This document shows, piece after piece, positions 27,430-35,512 of a DNA stretch of 64,000 bases. Origin of the DNA: Profundibacterium mesophilum KAUST100406-0324 (GTDB lineage Bacteria > Pseudomonadota > Alphaproteobacteria > Rhodobacterales > Rhodobacteraceae); contig NZ_APKE01000013.1 in NCBI RefSeq assembly GCF_009835145.1, positions 17,696-81,695 on the forward strand. Direction: 5' to 3'. How positions within the stretch are numbered: the stretch's first letter is position 1; every line of letters starts with the position of its first letter. A program made the position numbers and the translations under genes. The notes under the pieces were generated by a model. That model did not search any database, was not told the DNA's origin, and saw only the letters and a program-made list of their open reading frames with translations.

Positions 27430-28635
27430 ATGATGGCACAGGACATGGGACGACAGGGTGGAACGGGGCCGGGCGCGGAGCGCGGCACCGGCGCGGCGCC
27501 GGGGCTCTTCGTGCCCGAGCATGACATGCTGCGTGCGCAGCTGCGCCGTTTCGTCAAAGAGGAGATCACCCCCCATGCGGCCCGCTGGGAGGAAGAGGGC
27601 GCCGTGCCGCGCAGCCTTCTGCGCCGGATGGGGGAGCTTGGCTTTCTGGGGATGCGCATCTCGCCGGAGCATGGCGGGTCTGGCATGGATGAGCGCGCCA
27701 GCGTGATCCTCGCCGAGGAGCTGGGCCGATCGACCTTCTCGGGGGTCGCGATCACCGTGCTCGTGCATACGGACATGGCCTCCGTGCATGTCACCAATGC
27801 CGGGACGGCGGCCCAGAGGGCGCGATACATGCCCGGCATCGTCGACGGAAGCTGCATCACCGCCGTCGGCATAACCGAGCCCGCCGCCGGCTCCGACGTG
27901 AAGGGCCTGCGCAGCACGGCGCGCCGCGATGGCGACGGGTTCATCCTCGATGGGGCCAAGACCTTCATCACCAATGGCGTTCTGGCCGATCTTTACTGCA
28001 TCGCCGCGCGCACCGATCCCGACGCCCCCCCGGGCCGCGGCATGACCATGTTCCTGCTGGAGAAGGGCATGCCCGGCTTCACCGTGTCAAAGGCGCTCGA
28101 CAAGCACGGCTGGCGCAGTTCGGACACTGCCGAGCTGAGCTTCGACGGGGTGCGGCTGCCGGTATCGTCGGTGCTGGGCGAGGAGGGGCGCGGCTTTTAC
28201 GAGATCATGAAGAATTTCCAGAACGAACGCCTCGTGCTGGGAGCGATGTGCCTTGGCGAGGCGCAGGCCGCGCTCGATCTCACCCTCGAGCATCTGCGCA
28301 CCCGTTCGGCATTCGGAGCGCCCCTGTGGGACAAGCAGGCGATCCGCCAGCGGCTTGCGATGCTCTCCGCGCGCGTCGAGGCGGGACGGCAGATGGTTTA
28401 TGCCACGGCGGCGCGGGCGGCGGCGGGCGAGCCGGTGGTGCGCGAGGTGTCGATGATCAAGGCGTATTGGGGCGAGCTGGTGAACGAGGTCATGTATGAC
28501 TGTTTGCAGTTCCACGGGGGCATGGGGTTCATGCGCGGCAGCGTGATCGAACGGATGGCCCGCGATGCCAGGGTGCAGTCGATCGGCGGCGGCGCCAGCG
28601 AGGTCATGCTCGAGGAGGTGGCCAAGCGACTGTGA
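27430..28635 (+). CDS. acyl-CoA dehydrogenase
   Basis: A 401-residue FAD enzyme that oxidises acyl-CoA to 2-enoyl-CoA. The signatures [19 protein letters not shown] and [10 protein letters not shown] form the FAD-binding middle domain. [20 protein letters not shown] and [33 protein letters not shown] form the C-terminal helical domain. The first 20 residues are a low-complexity Gly-rich extension, so the true start may be further in; the ATG pair at 27430/27433 has GGAGGG upstream. It is divergent from the MaoC gene and convergent with pobA. Confidence 0.88.
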   Translation: MMAQDMGRQGGTGPGAERGTGAAPGLFVPEHDMLRAQLRRFVKEEITPHAARWEEEGAVPRSLLRRMGELGFLGMRISPEHGGSGMDERASVILAEELGRSTFSGVAITVLVHTDMASVHVTNAGTAAQRARYMPGIVDGSCITAVGITEPAAGSDVKGLRSTARRDGDGFILDGAKTFITNGVLADLYCIAARTDPDAPPGRGMTMFLLEKGMPGFTVSKALDKHGWRSSDTAELSFDGVRLPVSSVLGEEGRGFYEIMKNFQNERLVLGAMCLGEAQAALDLTLEHLRTRSAFGAPLWDKQAIRQRLAMLSARVEAGRQMVYATAARAAAGEPVVREVSMIKAYWGELVNEVMYDCLQFHGGMGFMRGSVIERMARDARVQSIGGGASEVMLEEVAKRL

Positions 28636-28659
28636 GCGCCTTTTTGCCGCGCGGCCCGA

Positions 28660-29829
28660 TCAATAGGGCAGGCCGACATAGTTCTCCGCCATCAGGGCCT
28701 GCGCCGCGCGGCTGGTGCGCAGCATGTCGAGCTCGGCCAGCTGCATCTTGTATTCGAAGCCCGACTGATCGGGGAAGCGGTGCAGGAGACCGCTGAACCA
28801 CCACGAGAAGCGCTCGGTCTTCCACACGCGGGCGAGCGCGTCCTCCGAGTAGCGCCGCAGGAGGGTCTCGTCGCCGCGCGCATAGCGCGCGATCAACGCG
28901 CGCGAGAGGTAGTGGACATCGGCCGCCGCGGCATTGAGCCCCTTGGCGCCGGTGGGCGGAACGATATGGGCCGCGTCGCCGCACAGGAACAGACGGCCCC
29001 AGCTCATCGGCTCGCAGACGAAGGAGCGCAGCGGGGCGATGGACTTCTCGATCGCGGGGCCGGTCACGAGCGCCTCGGCCGCTTCGGGCGGGATGCGCCG
29101 CTTCAGCTCTTCCCAGAAATCGGCATCGCTCCAGCTGTCGGGCGTGTCGTCGAGGCGGCATTGCACGTAATACCGGCTGAGCCCTTCATTGCGCATGGAA
29201 CACAAGGCGAAGCCGCGCGGCGCGTTGGCATAGATCAGCTCGTGATGCACCGGCCGCGTGCGCGAGAGCACCCCGAGCCAGCCGAAGGGATAGACCTTCT
29301 CGTATTCGCGGCGCTGTGTCTCCGGAATGGTGCGGCGGGAGACGCCGTGAAACCCGTCGCAGCCGGCCACGTAATCGCAGCGCAGGGTGCGCTGGGTGCC
29401 GTCTTCGGTGAAGCTCACCGTCGGCGCATCCCCGTCCGCGCCATCGATCACCACGTCGCCGACGCCGAAATGGATGGGCGCGCCGGCCCTGTCCCGGGCA
29501 TCATAGAGATCGCGCGTCACTTCCGTCTGCCCGTAGACCATCACCGGTTTTCCCGTCAGCGCCTCGAAGTCGATGCGGAAGGACTGCTCTGCGTAACTGA
29601 TCGTGGCGCCCGAATGCGCAAAGCCCTCGGCCTGCAGGCGGGCGCCGCAACCGGCCTGTCGCATGAGGCCGACCAGCCCCTGTTCGAGCACACCCGCCCG
29701 GATGCGGCCGAGCACATGCTCGCGGCTTTGCCGCTCGAGGATGACCGTTCCGATCCCCGCGCGCTGCAGGAGCTGCCCCAGCAAGAGCCCGGCGGGTCCG
29801 CCGCCGATGATCGCCACCTGAGTGTCCAT
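28660..29829 (-). CDS. pobA: 4-hydroxybenzoate 3-monooxygenase
   Basis: FAD- and NADPH-dependent hydroxylase that makes protocatechuate from 4-hydroxybenzoate. The 389-residue length matches the family. It starts MDTQVAIIGGGPAGLLLGQLL (FAD Rossmann motif), then ILERQSREHVLGRIRAGVLEQG. CDYVAGCDGFHGVSR is the DG motif, and FLCGDAAHIVPPTGAKGLN the second FAD motif. It is the last gene of the minus-strand operon aroQ-pcaC-pcaH-pcaG-BKACE-pobA, so its product is used directly by PcaGH. Confidence 0.94.
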   Translation of the reverse strand: MDTQVAIIGGGPAGLLLGQLLQRAGIGTVILERQSREHVLGRIRAGVLEQGLVGLMRQAGCGARLQAEGFAHSGATISYAEQSFRIDFEALTGKPVMVYGQTEVTRDLYDARDRAGAPIHFGVGDVVIDGADGDAPTVSFTEDGTQRTLRCDYVAGCDGFHGVSRRTIPETQRREYEKVYPFGWLGVLSRTRPVHHELIYANAPRGFALCSMRNEGLSRYYVQCRLDDTPDSWSDADFWEELKRRIPPEAAEALVTGPAIEKSIAPLRSFVCEPMSWGRLFLCGDAAHIVPPTGAKGLNAAAADVHYLSRALIARYARGDETLLRRYSEDALARVWKTERFSWWFSGLLHRFPDQSGFEYKMQLAELDMLRTSRAAQALMAENYVGLPY

Positions 29830-29879
29830 GACCGTCCTTTCGATTGCCGCCGGTTCTGCGCCGCCGCCATTCCGCCCGC

Positions 29880-30713
29880 TCAGAGCGGCGCGCGAAGCCC
29901 GAGGATGTCGCGCGCCTGCCGCCAGGTCGCGACGGGGCGCTCGTGGCGTTCGCAGATCTCGGCCGTGCGGGCGACCAGCGCCGCGTTCGAAGGCGCGAGG
30001 CGGTCCCGATCGAGGCGGATGTTGTCCTCGAGCCCGGTGCGTGTATGCCCGCCGCGCGAGATCGCCCATTCGTTCAGCACGATCTGCGCCGGTCCGATCC
30101 CCGCCGCGCACCACAGCGCATCGGGGGCAAGACGTTCGAGCGTCTCGATGTAGAAATCGAAAATACGCTCATCCGCCGGCATCGCGTTGCGCACTCCCAT
30201 GACGAATTGCACATAGAGCGGCCGGCGCAGACGCCCATCCTGCGCCATTCGCGCGGCCTGCACGATATGGCCGAGGTCGAAAGCCTCGATCTCCGGCAGC
30301 ACGTCGTGGGCGATCATCTCGGAGGCGAGCCAGTCCACGAGATCGGGACTGTTCTCGTAGACCCGGGTCGGGAAATTGTTGGAGCCGACAGTCAGGGAGG
30401 CCATGTCGGGGCGCAGGGGCAGCATGCCGCCCCGCTCGCGCCCCGAGCCGGACCGCCCGCCGGTGGAGAACTGGATGACCATGCCGGGGCAATGCGTCTC
30501 CAGGCCTTCCTTCAGCCGGGCGAACCGGTCGGGATCGGAGGTGGGCCGCGCGTCGTCGTCGCGCACGTGGCAATGGGCGATGCTGGCCCCGGCCTCGAAG
30601 GCGGCCTGCGTGCTCTCGATCTGCTCGGTGATCGTCACGGGCACGGCGGGATTGTCGGCCTTTCCGGGCACCGAGCCCGTGATGGCGACACAGATGATGC
30701 ATGGCTTGCCCAT
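29880..30713 (-). CDS. beta-keto acid cleavage enzyme (BKACE, DUF849)
   Basis: A 277-residue TIM-barrel protein of the BKACE family, which condenses a beta-keto acid with acetyl-CoA to give acetoacetate and a new CoA thioester. Zinc ligands H47 and H49 are seen in SIAHCHVRDDD, and GLEDNIR near residue 235 carries the conserved acidic pair. FSTGGRSGSGRERGG is the substrate loop. It sits between pcaG (9 nt) and pobA (50 nt). The inferred substrate is beta-ketoadipate, giving acetoacetate and succinyl-CoA in place of PcaIJ and PcaF. Other keto acids remain possible. Confidence 0.82.
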   Translation of the reverse strand: MGKPCIICVAITGSVPGKADNPAVPVTITEQIESTQAAFEAGASIAHCHVRDDDARPTSDPDRFARLKEGLETHCPGMVIQFSTGGRSGSGRERGGMLPLRPDMASLTVGSNNFPTRVYENSPDLVDWLASEMIAHDVLPEIEAFDLGHIVQAARMAQDGRLRRPLYVQFVMGVRNAMPADERIFDFYIETLERLAPDALWCAAGIGPAQIVLNEWAISRGGHTRTGLEDNIRLDRDRLAPSNAALVARTAEICERHERPVATWRQARDILGLRAPL

Positions 30714-30722
30714 TGGCGCTCC

Positions 30723-31304
30723 TCAAAAATCGAAAAAGACGGTCTCATCCGGGCCTTGCAGGCGGATGTCGAAGTGATAGCCGAATGGCCCCGGCCGCGC
30801 CATGAGGCTTGCGCGACGCTCAAGGGGAACGCGGGCGAGGACCGGATCACCGGCATTCGCCTCAGCCGCATCGGCGAAATAGAGCCGCGTGGCGAGCCCG
30901 GTATTGATCCCGCGCGCGATGATCCAGAGGCTCAGATGCGGCGCGCTGCCCGCGAGACCGGGCGCATCGACGGCGCCGGGGCGCAGCGTCTCGAACTGGA
31001 ACGCTCCCGTGCGAGCATCCGGCGCGACCCGGAACCAGCCGCGGAACCCGCCGGCGGCATGGCGGCCATCGGCATCCGCCTGCCAGACTTCCAGCAGCGC
31101 ATCGCCCACCGGCGCGCCTGCGCCGTCGGTGATGGTTCCGCTCACGCGGATGCGCGGGCCGGGCAGGTCGGGCTCGGCGCCAGGCGATCCCAGCGCGGCG
31201 CAGGGGCCGTCGATCCCCGCCAGGCGCGGTGCGAGGCCGATATGGAGATAGGGTCCGGCGGTCTGCGAAGGCGTCTCGGGCAGGGGCCGGTTTGCGTCGG
31301 TCAT
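30723..31304 (-). CDS. pcaG: protocatechuate 3,4-dioxygenase alpha subunit
   Basis: Non-catalytic partner of PcaH in the intradiol ring-cleaving dioxygenase. The 193-residue protein starts MTDANRPLPETPSQTAGPYLHIGLAP, and the PSQTAGPY segment is typical. GAPVGDALLEVWQADADGRH is the intradiol dioxygenase core. As expected for the alpha subunit, the iron-ligand tyrosine/histidine set is not conserved. It lies 2 nt downstream of pcaH. Confidence 0.92.
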   Translation of the reverse strand: MTDANRPLPETPSQTAGPYLHIGLAPRLAGIDGPCAALGSPGAEPDLPGPRIRVSGTITDGAGAPVGDALLEVWQADADGRHAAGGFRGWFRVAPDARTGAFQFETLRPGAVDAPGLAGSAPHLSLWIIARGINTGLATRLYFADAAEANAGDPVLARVPLERRASLMARPGPFGYHFDIRLQGPDETVFFDF

Positions 31305-31306
31305 GC

Positions 31307-32044
31307 TCAATTGCCCTCGGGGCGGGTTTCGAACGGCGTGGCTTCGTGGCCGCGCAGAACGATGTCGAACCTGTAGGCCAAGGCATCGAAGGGAATGCTG
31401 GCATCCATGTCGAGCCGGCCGACGAGGCGTGTCACGGCGGCGGGATCGGGCAGGGTCGCGACGATCGGGCAGCGCGGGATCAGCGGATCCCCCTCGAAAT
31501 ACATCTGTGTCACGAGACGCTGCGCGAAGGCCGTCCCGAAGACCGAAAAATGGATATGTGCCGGGCGCCAGTCGTTCCCCCCATTGGGCCACGGATAGGC
31601 GCCCGGCCTGATGGTGCGAAAGCTGTAGCTGCCATCGGCGCCGCTGAGGGTGCGCCCGCATCCCGAGAAGGCGGGATCGAGGGGTGCGTCATGACGGTCG
31701 CCGGGATGCCTGTAGCGCCCGGCGGAATTGGCCTGCCAGATCTCGATGAGCGCGCCCGGAACCGGCCGGCCGCTTCCGTCAAGCAGGCGGCCGTGCACGA
31801 TGATCCTCTCGCCGATCGGTGCGCCGCCGCTTCCGTAGCCGGCGAGCAGGTTCGCCTCGTCCGGGGCAATGTCGCCATGGCCGAAGACCGGTCCGTGAAG
31901 GCTCTCGGCCGTGCCGCCGATCGCGATCGGCGGGTGATGCGGCGCGCGGGCGATGCTGCTGCGATAGGCGGGGGTGAGGGCCGGGGGATGAAGACCGGCC
32001 CCGCGCGGGCGCAGACCCTTGGGCGGCATCCCCGCATCACGCCC
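31307..32044 (-). CDS. pcaH: protocatechuate 3,4-dioxygenase beta subunit
   Basis: Catalytic Fe(III) subunit that opens protocatechuate to 3-carboxy-cis,cis-muconate. It has 245 residues from the ATG at 32044 (MGRDAGMPPKGLRP); an ATG at 32029 is also possible. The four iron ligands are visible: Tyr in AGRYRHPGD, Tyr in PGAYPWPNG, and two His in PAHIHFSVFG. LIEIWQANSAGRY is also typical. It overlaps pcaC by 8 nt and is followed closely by pcaG. Confidence 0.94.
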   Translation of the reverse strand, partial: GRDAGMPPKGLRPRGAGLHPPALTPAYRSSIARAPHHPPIAIGGTAESLHGPVFGHGDIAPDEANLLAGYGSGGAPIGERIIVHGRLLDGSGRPVPGALIEIWQANSAGRYRHPGDRHDAPLDPAFSGCGRTLSGADGSYSFRTIRPGAYPWPNGGNDWRPAHIHFSVFGTAFAQRLVTQMYFEGDPLIPRCPIVATLPDPAAVTRLVGRLDMDASIPFDALAYRFDIVLRGHEATPFETRPEGN

Positions 32045-32423
32045 CATCGGCGGCGTCCATCTGCGCGAAAGTCTCCTTCGCGAGCTTGATCGCGTGGTTT
32101 GCGGCGGGCACGCCGGCATAGATCGCGACATGCTGGAAGACCTGCGCGATGTCATCGCGGCTGGCGCCGGTATTGACCGTGGCACGGATATGCATCGGGA
32201 TCTCGGCGAAGTTCCCGGTCGCGGCGAGCAGCCCGAGGGTGATCATCGACCGCTCGCGCCGGCTGATCGCATCGCTGGCCCAGACGGTGCCCCAGGCCCC
32301 TTCCGTCACGAGGGCCTGGAACTCGGCGTCGAATTGCGTGCCAGCCGCCTTTGCCCGGTCGACATGGGCATCGCCGAGAACGGCCCGCCGCACCGCATCT
32401 CCCGTTTCCTTGCGGCTGCTCAT
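32037..32423 (-). CDS. pcaC: 4-carboxymuconolactone decarboxylase
   Basis: Converts 4-carboxymuconolactone to beta-ketoadipate enol-lactone. It has 128 residues, close to the usual length of about 130. WGTVWASDAISRRERSMITLGLLAATG and EIPMHIRATVNTGASRDDI are hallmark PcaC segments, and HVAIYAGVPAANHAIKLAKE ends the helical fold. pcaB and pcaD, needed for the neighbouring steps, are not in this window. It lies 66 nt downstream of aroQ. Confidence 0.92.
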   Translation of the reverse strand: MSSRKETGDAVRRAVLGDAHVDRAKAAGTQFDAEFQALVTEGAWGTVWASDAISRRERSMITLGLLAATGNFAEIPMHIRATVNTGASRDDIAQVFQHVAIYAGVPAANHAIKLAKETFAQMDAADGA

Positions 32424-32489
32424 CGCGGTCCCCTTCGCTCGTAGGGCGCAAACGCGCCCGCCCCGGTCAATTCCGCCCCCGGCGGCATG

Positions 32490-32930
32490 TCACGTCCCCA
32501 GAAGATGGGCCATGCGGCGCAGGGCAAGCTCGTAGCCCTGGACCCCGAACCCCGCCAGCACGCCATCGGCACGCAGCGAGACATAGGAGTGGTGCCGGAA
32601 ACTCTCGCGCCTGTGCACGTTCGAGATGTGAACCTCGATGACCGGACCCTCGAAGGTGTTGAGCGCATCGAGGATCGCGATGGATGTATGGGTGAAGGCA
32701 CCGGGATTGATGATGATCCCGGCAGCCGTCTGGCGCGCCTCGTGGATCCAGTCGATCAGCGCGCCCTCGTGGTTCGATTGCCGCAAGATCGTCTCGAGGT
32801 TCAGTTCCTCGCCCAGTGCCGCGCAGCGCATGGCGACATCGTCGAGCGTCTCCGCCCCATAGATCTCCGGCTCTCGCTGCCCCAGCAGGTTGAGATTGGG
32901 ACCGTTCAGAATGGTGATCTGCTGCGACAT
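32490..32930 (-). CDS. aroQ: type II 3-dehydroquinate dehydratase
   Basis: Interconverts 3-dehydroquinate and 3-dehydroshikimate. The 146-residue protein is a type II dodecameric enzyme: [19 protein letters not shown] with the catalytic Tyr, [34 protein letters not shown], and [17 protein letters not shown] with the active-site histidine region. It leads the operon of pca genes, which raises a catabolic quinate or shikimate role (towards protocatechuate), but it could equally be the housekeeping enzyme of aromatic amino acid synthesis. Confidence 0.93.
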   Translation of the reverse strand: MSQQITILNGPNLNLLGQREPEIYGAETLDDVAMRCAALGEELNLETILRQSNHEGALIDWIHEARQTAAGIIINPGAFTHTSIAILDALNTFEGPVIEVHISNVHRRESFRHHSYVSLRADGVLAGFGVQGYELALRRMAHLLGT

Positions 32931-33068
32931 GAAGCGGCCTCGGGATTGGTCCCGCAGCGCGGGTGACATGGAGAACCCCGACCATACAGCGCCGCCCGGC
33001 GCGCGCAAGCCGCCGGTCTTCTCGCTCCATCTTCCCGTGCCGAGCGCCCGCGGCACGGGGCGATCGAC

Positions 33069-33111
33069 ATTTTGCAGCTTGCTGGATTTGCAAGGCGCTG
33101 CTTTGCAAAAT
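33069..33111. promoter_or_regulatory. three TTTGCA motifs, possible operator of the aroQ-pca operon
   Basis: TTTGCA occurs at 33071-33076, 33087-33092 and 33102-33107, spaced 16 and 15 bp. The outer copies form an inverted pair, ATTTTGCA (33069-33076) and TGCAAAAT (33104-33111). The cluster lies about 140-180 bp upstream of the aroQ start. IclR-type regulators PobR and PcaU bind triple-repeat operators, so a similar arrangement is conceivable, but no regulator gene is present here. Confidence 0.4.
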
Positions 33112-33435
33112 TCCCGTAGCGCATTTCCCTGTCTGCGGGGCACTTGGAAGCTGCTCGCGGCGACGTGCTCTGCCGCGGCAAAGGCGCGCAGCGACCCGTC
33201 TGGCAAGATGCGTGGCGCGCGGCCGTTGCAAGATGATCGGGCAGCGGGGGCCCGCGTCGCGGGCTCCGGCCATGTTCCCGCGGCCCGAGCGCGAAGCGCA
33301 GGGCGCAAATGCAGGCCATGAAGGGCGATCACCGTCCACATGGTGCGGGCGGGAGGGCCGTGCCGATCGCCACCGGCCGGGCGTAGCGCCATCCCTGCCG
33401 CACGGTTCCGATGCTGGCCTTGCGCCGGGGACGAT

Positions 33436-33489
33436 GCCGCCTGGACATCCCGCGCGGGGGGACGCCCTCCCGCGGGATGTCCAGGCGGC
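33436..33489. repeat. perfect 19-bp inverted repeat upstream of the BCCT gene
   Basis: GCCGCCTGGACATCCCGCG (33436-33454) is repeated as its exact complement at 33471-33489, with a 16-nt loop that can itself pair partly (GGGGG with CCCTCC). It lies 104 nt upstream of the BCCT start. No gene on the plus strand ends before it, so it is not an ordinary terminator. It may be a structured 5' leader or a mobile remnant. Confidence 0.7.
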
Positions 33490-33593
33490 GCTTTCAACAC
33501 GGCACGAGATGTGACAGTGCGGCCCGTTCAGCGCATCGCGGAATGATCCCGCACGCGAAACCCATCAAGCGGCAAGACCTTTCGGAGAACGAC

Positions 33594-35150
33594 ATGACGG
33601 ACCATCCCAACCCCTCGGCAGCGCGAACACCGCCGAGCGGACATATCAACAAACCGCTCTTCGCGATCACCGGCGGTTTCATCGCGCTTTTCTGCCTGAT
33701 CGCGCTCATCGATCTCGACCTGCTCTCGGCGATGGTGGATGCAAGCTTCGCCTTTTCGGCCAAGTATTTCGGCCTCTACTGGCAGGTCCTGCTCCTGGCG
33801 ACCTTCCTGATCGGTCTCGTGCTCGTCGTGCTGCCGGGCGGCAGGGCGATCATGGGCGGCATCGCCGCGCCGGAATTCAGCCTGTTCCAATGGGGCTCGA
33901 TGATCATGTGCACCCTGCTGGCGGGGGGCGGCGTCTTCTGGGCGGCCGGTGAGCCGATGGCGCATTTCCTGTCATCGCCGCCGCTCTTCGGCGCCGAGGC
34001 GGGAACGCCGGAAGCCGTGGCGCCCGCCCTGGCGCAAAGCTTCATGCATTGGGGCTTTCTCGCCTGGGCGATCCTGGGCGCGCTGACCACGGTGATGCTG
34101 ATGCATTACCATTACGAGAAGGGCCTGCCGCTGGCCCCGCGCACGCTGCTCTATCCGGTCTTCGGCGATCGCGCCCTCCGCGGGCCGATCGGGCTCATCG
34201 CCGATGCGGCCTGCATCATTGCCGTCGTGGCCGGGACCGTGGGGCCGATCGGTTTCCTCGGCCTGCAGGTCAGCTACGGGCTGAACGAGCTTTTCGGCAT
34301 TCCCGACGTCTTCGCGACGCAAGCCGCCGTCATCGCAGGCCTCGTCGCCATCTACACGCTCTCGGCGATCTCCGGCCTGACACGCGGCATCCAGCTTCTG
34401 AGCAAGGTGAACGTCATCCTTGCCGCCGGATTGCTGATCTTCATGCTCGTCTTCGGCCCCACCGCCTTCATCTTCGAGAGCTACGTCGCGGGCTTTGCCA
34501 CCTACATCACCGAATTCTTCGACATGGCGCTTTACCGCGGCGAGGCGGGCGTCTTCGGCGATCCCGGCTGGCTGGGCTGGTGGACGGTGTTCTTCTGGGG
34601 CTGGTTCATGGGATACGGTCCCTTGATGGCCATGTTCATCGCGCGCATCTCGCGGGGGCGGTCGATCCGCGCCATCGTCATCATGCTCTCGCTCGTGGCC
34701 CCGGTGATCACCACCTTCTGGTTCACCATCGTCGGCGGGTCGGGCATCGCATTCGAGCTTGCCGAGGCCGGATCGGTCTCCGAGGCATTCGAGGGATTCG
34801 ACCTTCCGGCCGCGCTCATGGCGATCACGCAGATCCTGCCGATGGGGTTCGTGATTTCCCTCCTTTTCCTCCTGCTGACGACGATCTTCGTCGCGACCAC
34901 GGGGGATTCGATGACCTATGTGATCTCCGTCGCCATGTCGAACGAGGACCGCTCCTCGATGCCGGTGCGCGTCTTCTGGGGCATCGGCATGGGGCTCGTG
35001 GCCGTGATCCTCATCTCTCTGGGCTCGGGCGGCGTGGACAAGCTGCAAAGCTTCATCGTGGTGACGGCGGTTCCGGTCTCGCTGGTGCTGTTGCCCTCGC
35101 TCTGGGACGCCCTGCGCATCACGCTGGCGAAGGGCCGCAAGTCGGCATGA
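33594..35150 (+). CDS. BCCT-family transporter
   Basis: A 518-residue inner-membrane carrier of the betaine/choline/carnitine transporter family with about 12 hydrophobic segments. WGSMIMCTLLAGGGVFWAAGEPMAHF and WWTVFFWGWFMGYGPLMAMFIARISRGRSIR are family signatures. The glycine-rich segment found in Na+-coupled members (GAGIGIGM in the second BCCT gene here) reads CTLLAGGGVFW, so coupling and substrate may differ. The ATG at 33594 has CGGAGA upstream. It stands alone, between a large inverted repeat and its own terminator hairpin. Confidence 0.85.
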   Translation: MTDHPNPSAARTPPSGHINKPLFAITGGFIALFCLIALIDLDLLSAMVDASFAFSAKYFGLYWQVLLLATFLIGLVLVVLPGGRAIMGGIAAPEFSLFQWGSMIMCTLLAGGGVFWAAGEPMAHFLSSPPLFGAEAGTPEAVAPALAQSFMHWGFLAWAILGALTTVMLMHYHYEKGLPLAPRTLLYPVFGDRALRGPIGLIADAACIIAVVAGTVGPIGFLGLQVSYGLNELFGIPDVFATQAAVIAGLVAIYTLSAISGLTRGIQLLSKVNVILAAGLLIFMLVFGPTAFIFESYVAGFATYITEFFDMALYRGEAGVFGDPGWLGWWTVFFWGWFMGYGPLMAMFIARISRGRSIRAIVIMLSLVAPVITTFWFTIVGGSGIAFELAEAGSVSEAFEGFDLPAALMAITQILPMGFVISLLFLLLTTIFVATTGDSMTYVISVAMSNEDRSSMPVRVFWGIGMGLVAVILISLGSGGVDKLQSFIVVTAVPVSLVLLPSLWDALRITLAKGRKSA

Positions 35151-35155
35151 ACGAG

Positions 35156-35196
35156 CCCCGCGCGGACCGCCCCCGAGAAGGGGCGTCCGCGCGGGG
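35156..35196 (+). terminator. hairpin after the BCCT gene
   Basis: A 17-bp stem with one bulged C: CCCCGCGCGGAC-C-GCCCC (35156-35173) pairs with 35180-35196, loop CGAGAA. There is no T-run. It begins 6 nt after the stop codon. Confidence 0.65.
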
Positions 35197-35512
35197 TGCG
35201 TTGATGCGATACGTCCGCCTCCATGCGGCCCGGCGCACCGAAGCTCGGCATTCCGGGGATGCAGCAGGTGGCTCCCATACGCCCGCAATCCAGCCCTCGC
35301 GCGGCTTCGGCGGAGGAGGCTGCGCACGGACCCCGCGCGTCTCGTTCGCGATCGCACCGGCCATGGTCATCGCCGATGCGCGGCAGGGGTCAGTCATGCC
35401 GAGGGACCGGAGTTGCGAAGGCGAAAGCCGCGCCGGGCGCTTGCCTCCCATGCTCTGAGCGGCTTATCAATGATTGACGTTTTTATCCCAGATCAATCCC
35501 GGACAGTTTTTC
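35197..35512. other. intergenic region before the secreted helical protein
   Basis: 316 nt without a supported gene or RNA. The last 50 nt (around TGATTGACGTTTTTATCC) are AT-richer and probably contain the promoter of the next gene. Confidence 0.45.

Larger units (their letters stand above)
32931..33593. other. intergenic region between the aroQ/pca operon and BCCT gene
   Basis: 663 nt between divergent genes, with no supported coding sequence. It holds a TTTGCA repeat cluster (33069-33111) nearer the pca operon and a large inverted repeat (33436-33489) nearer the BCCT gene. The rest is GC-rich and shows nothing I can name. Confidence 0.6.
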
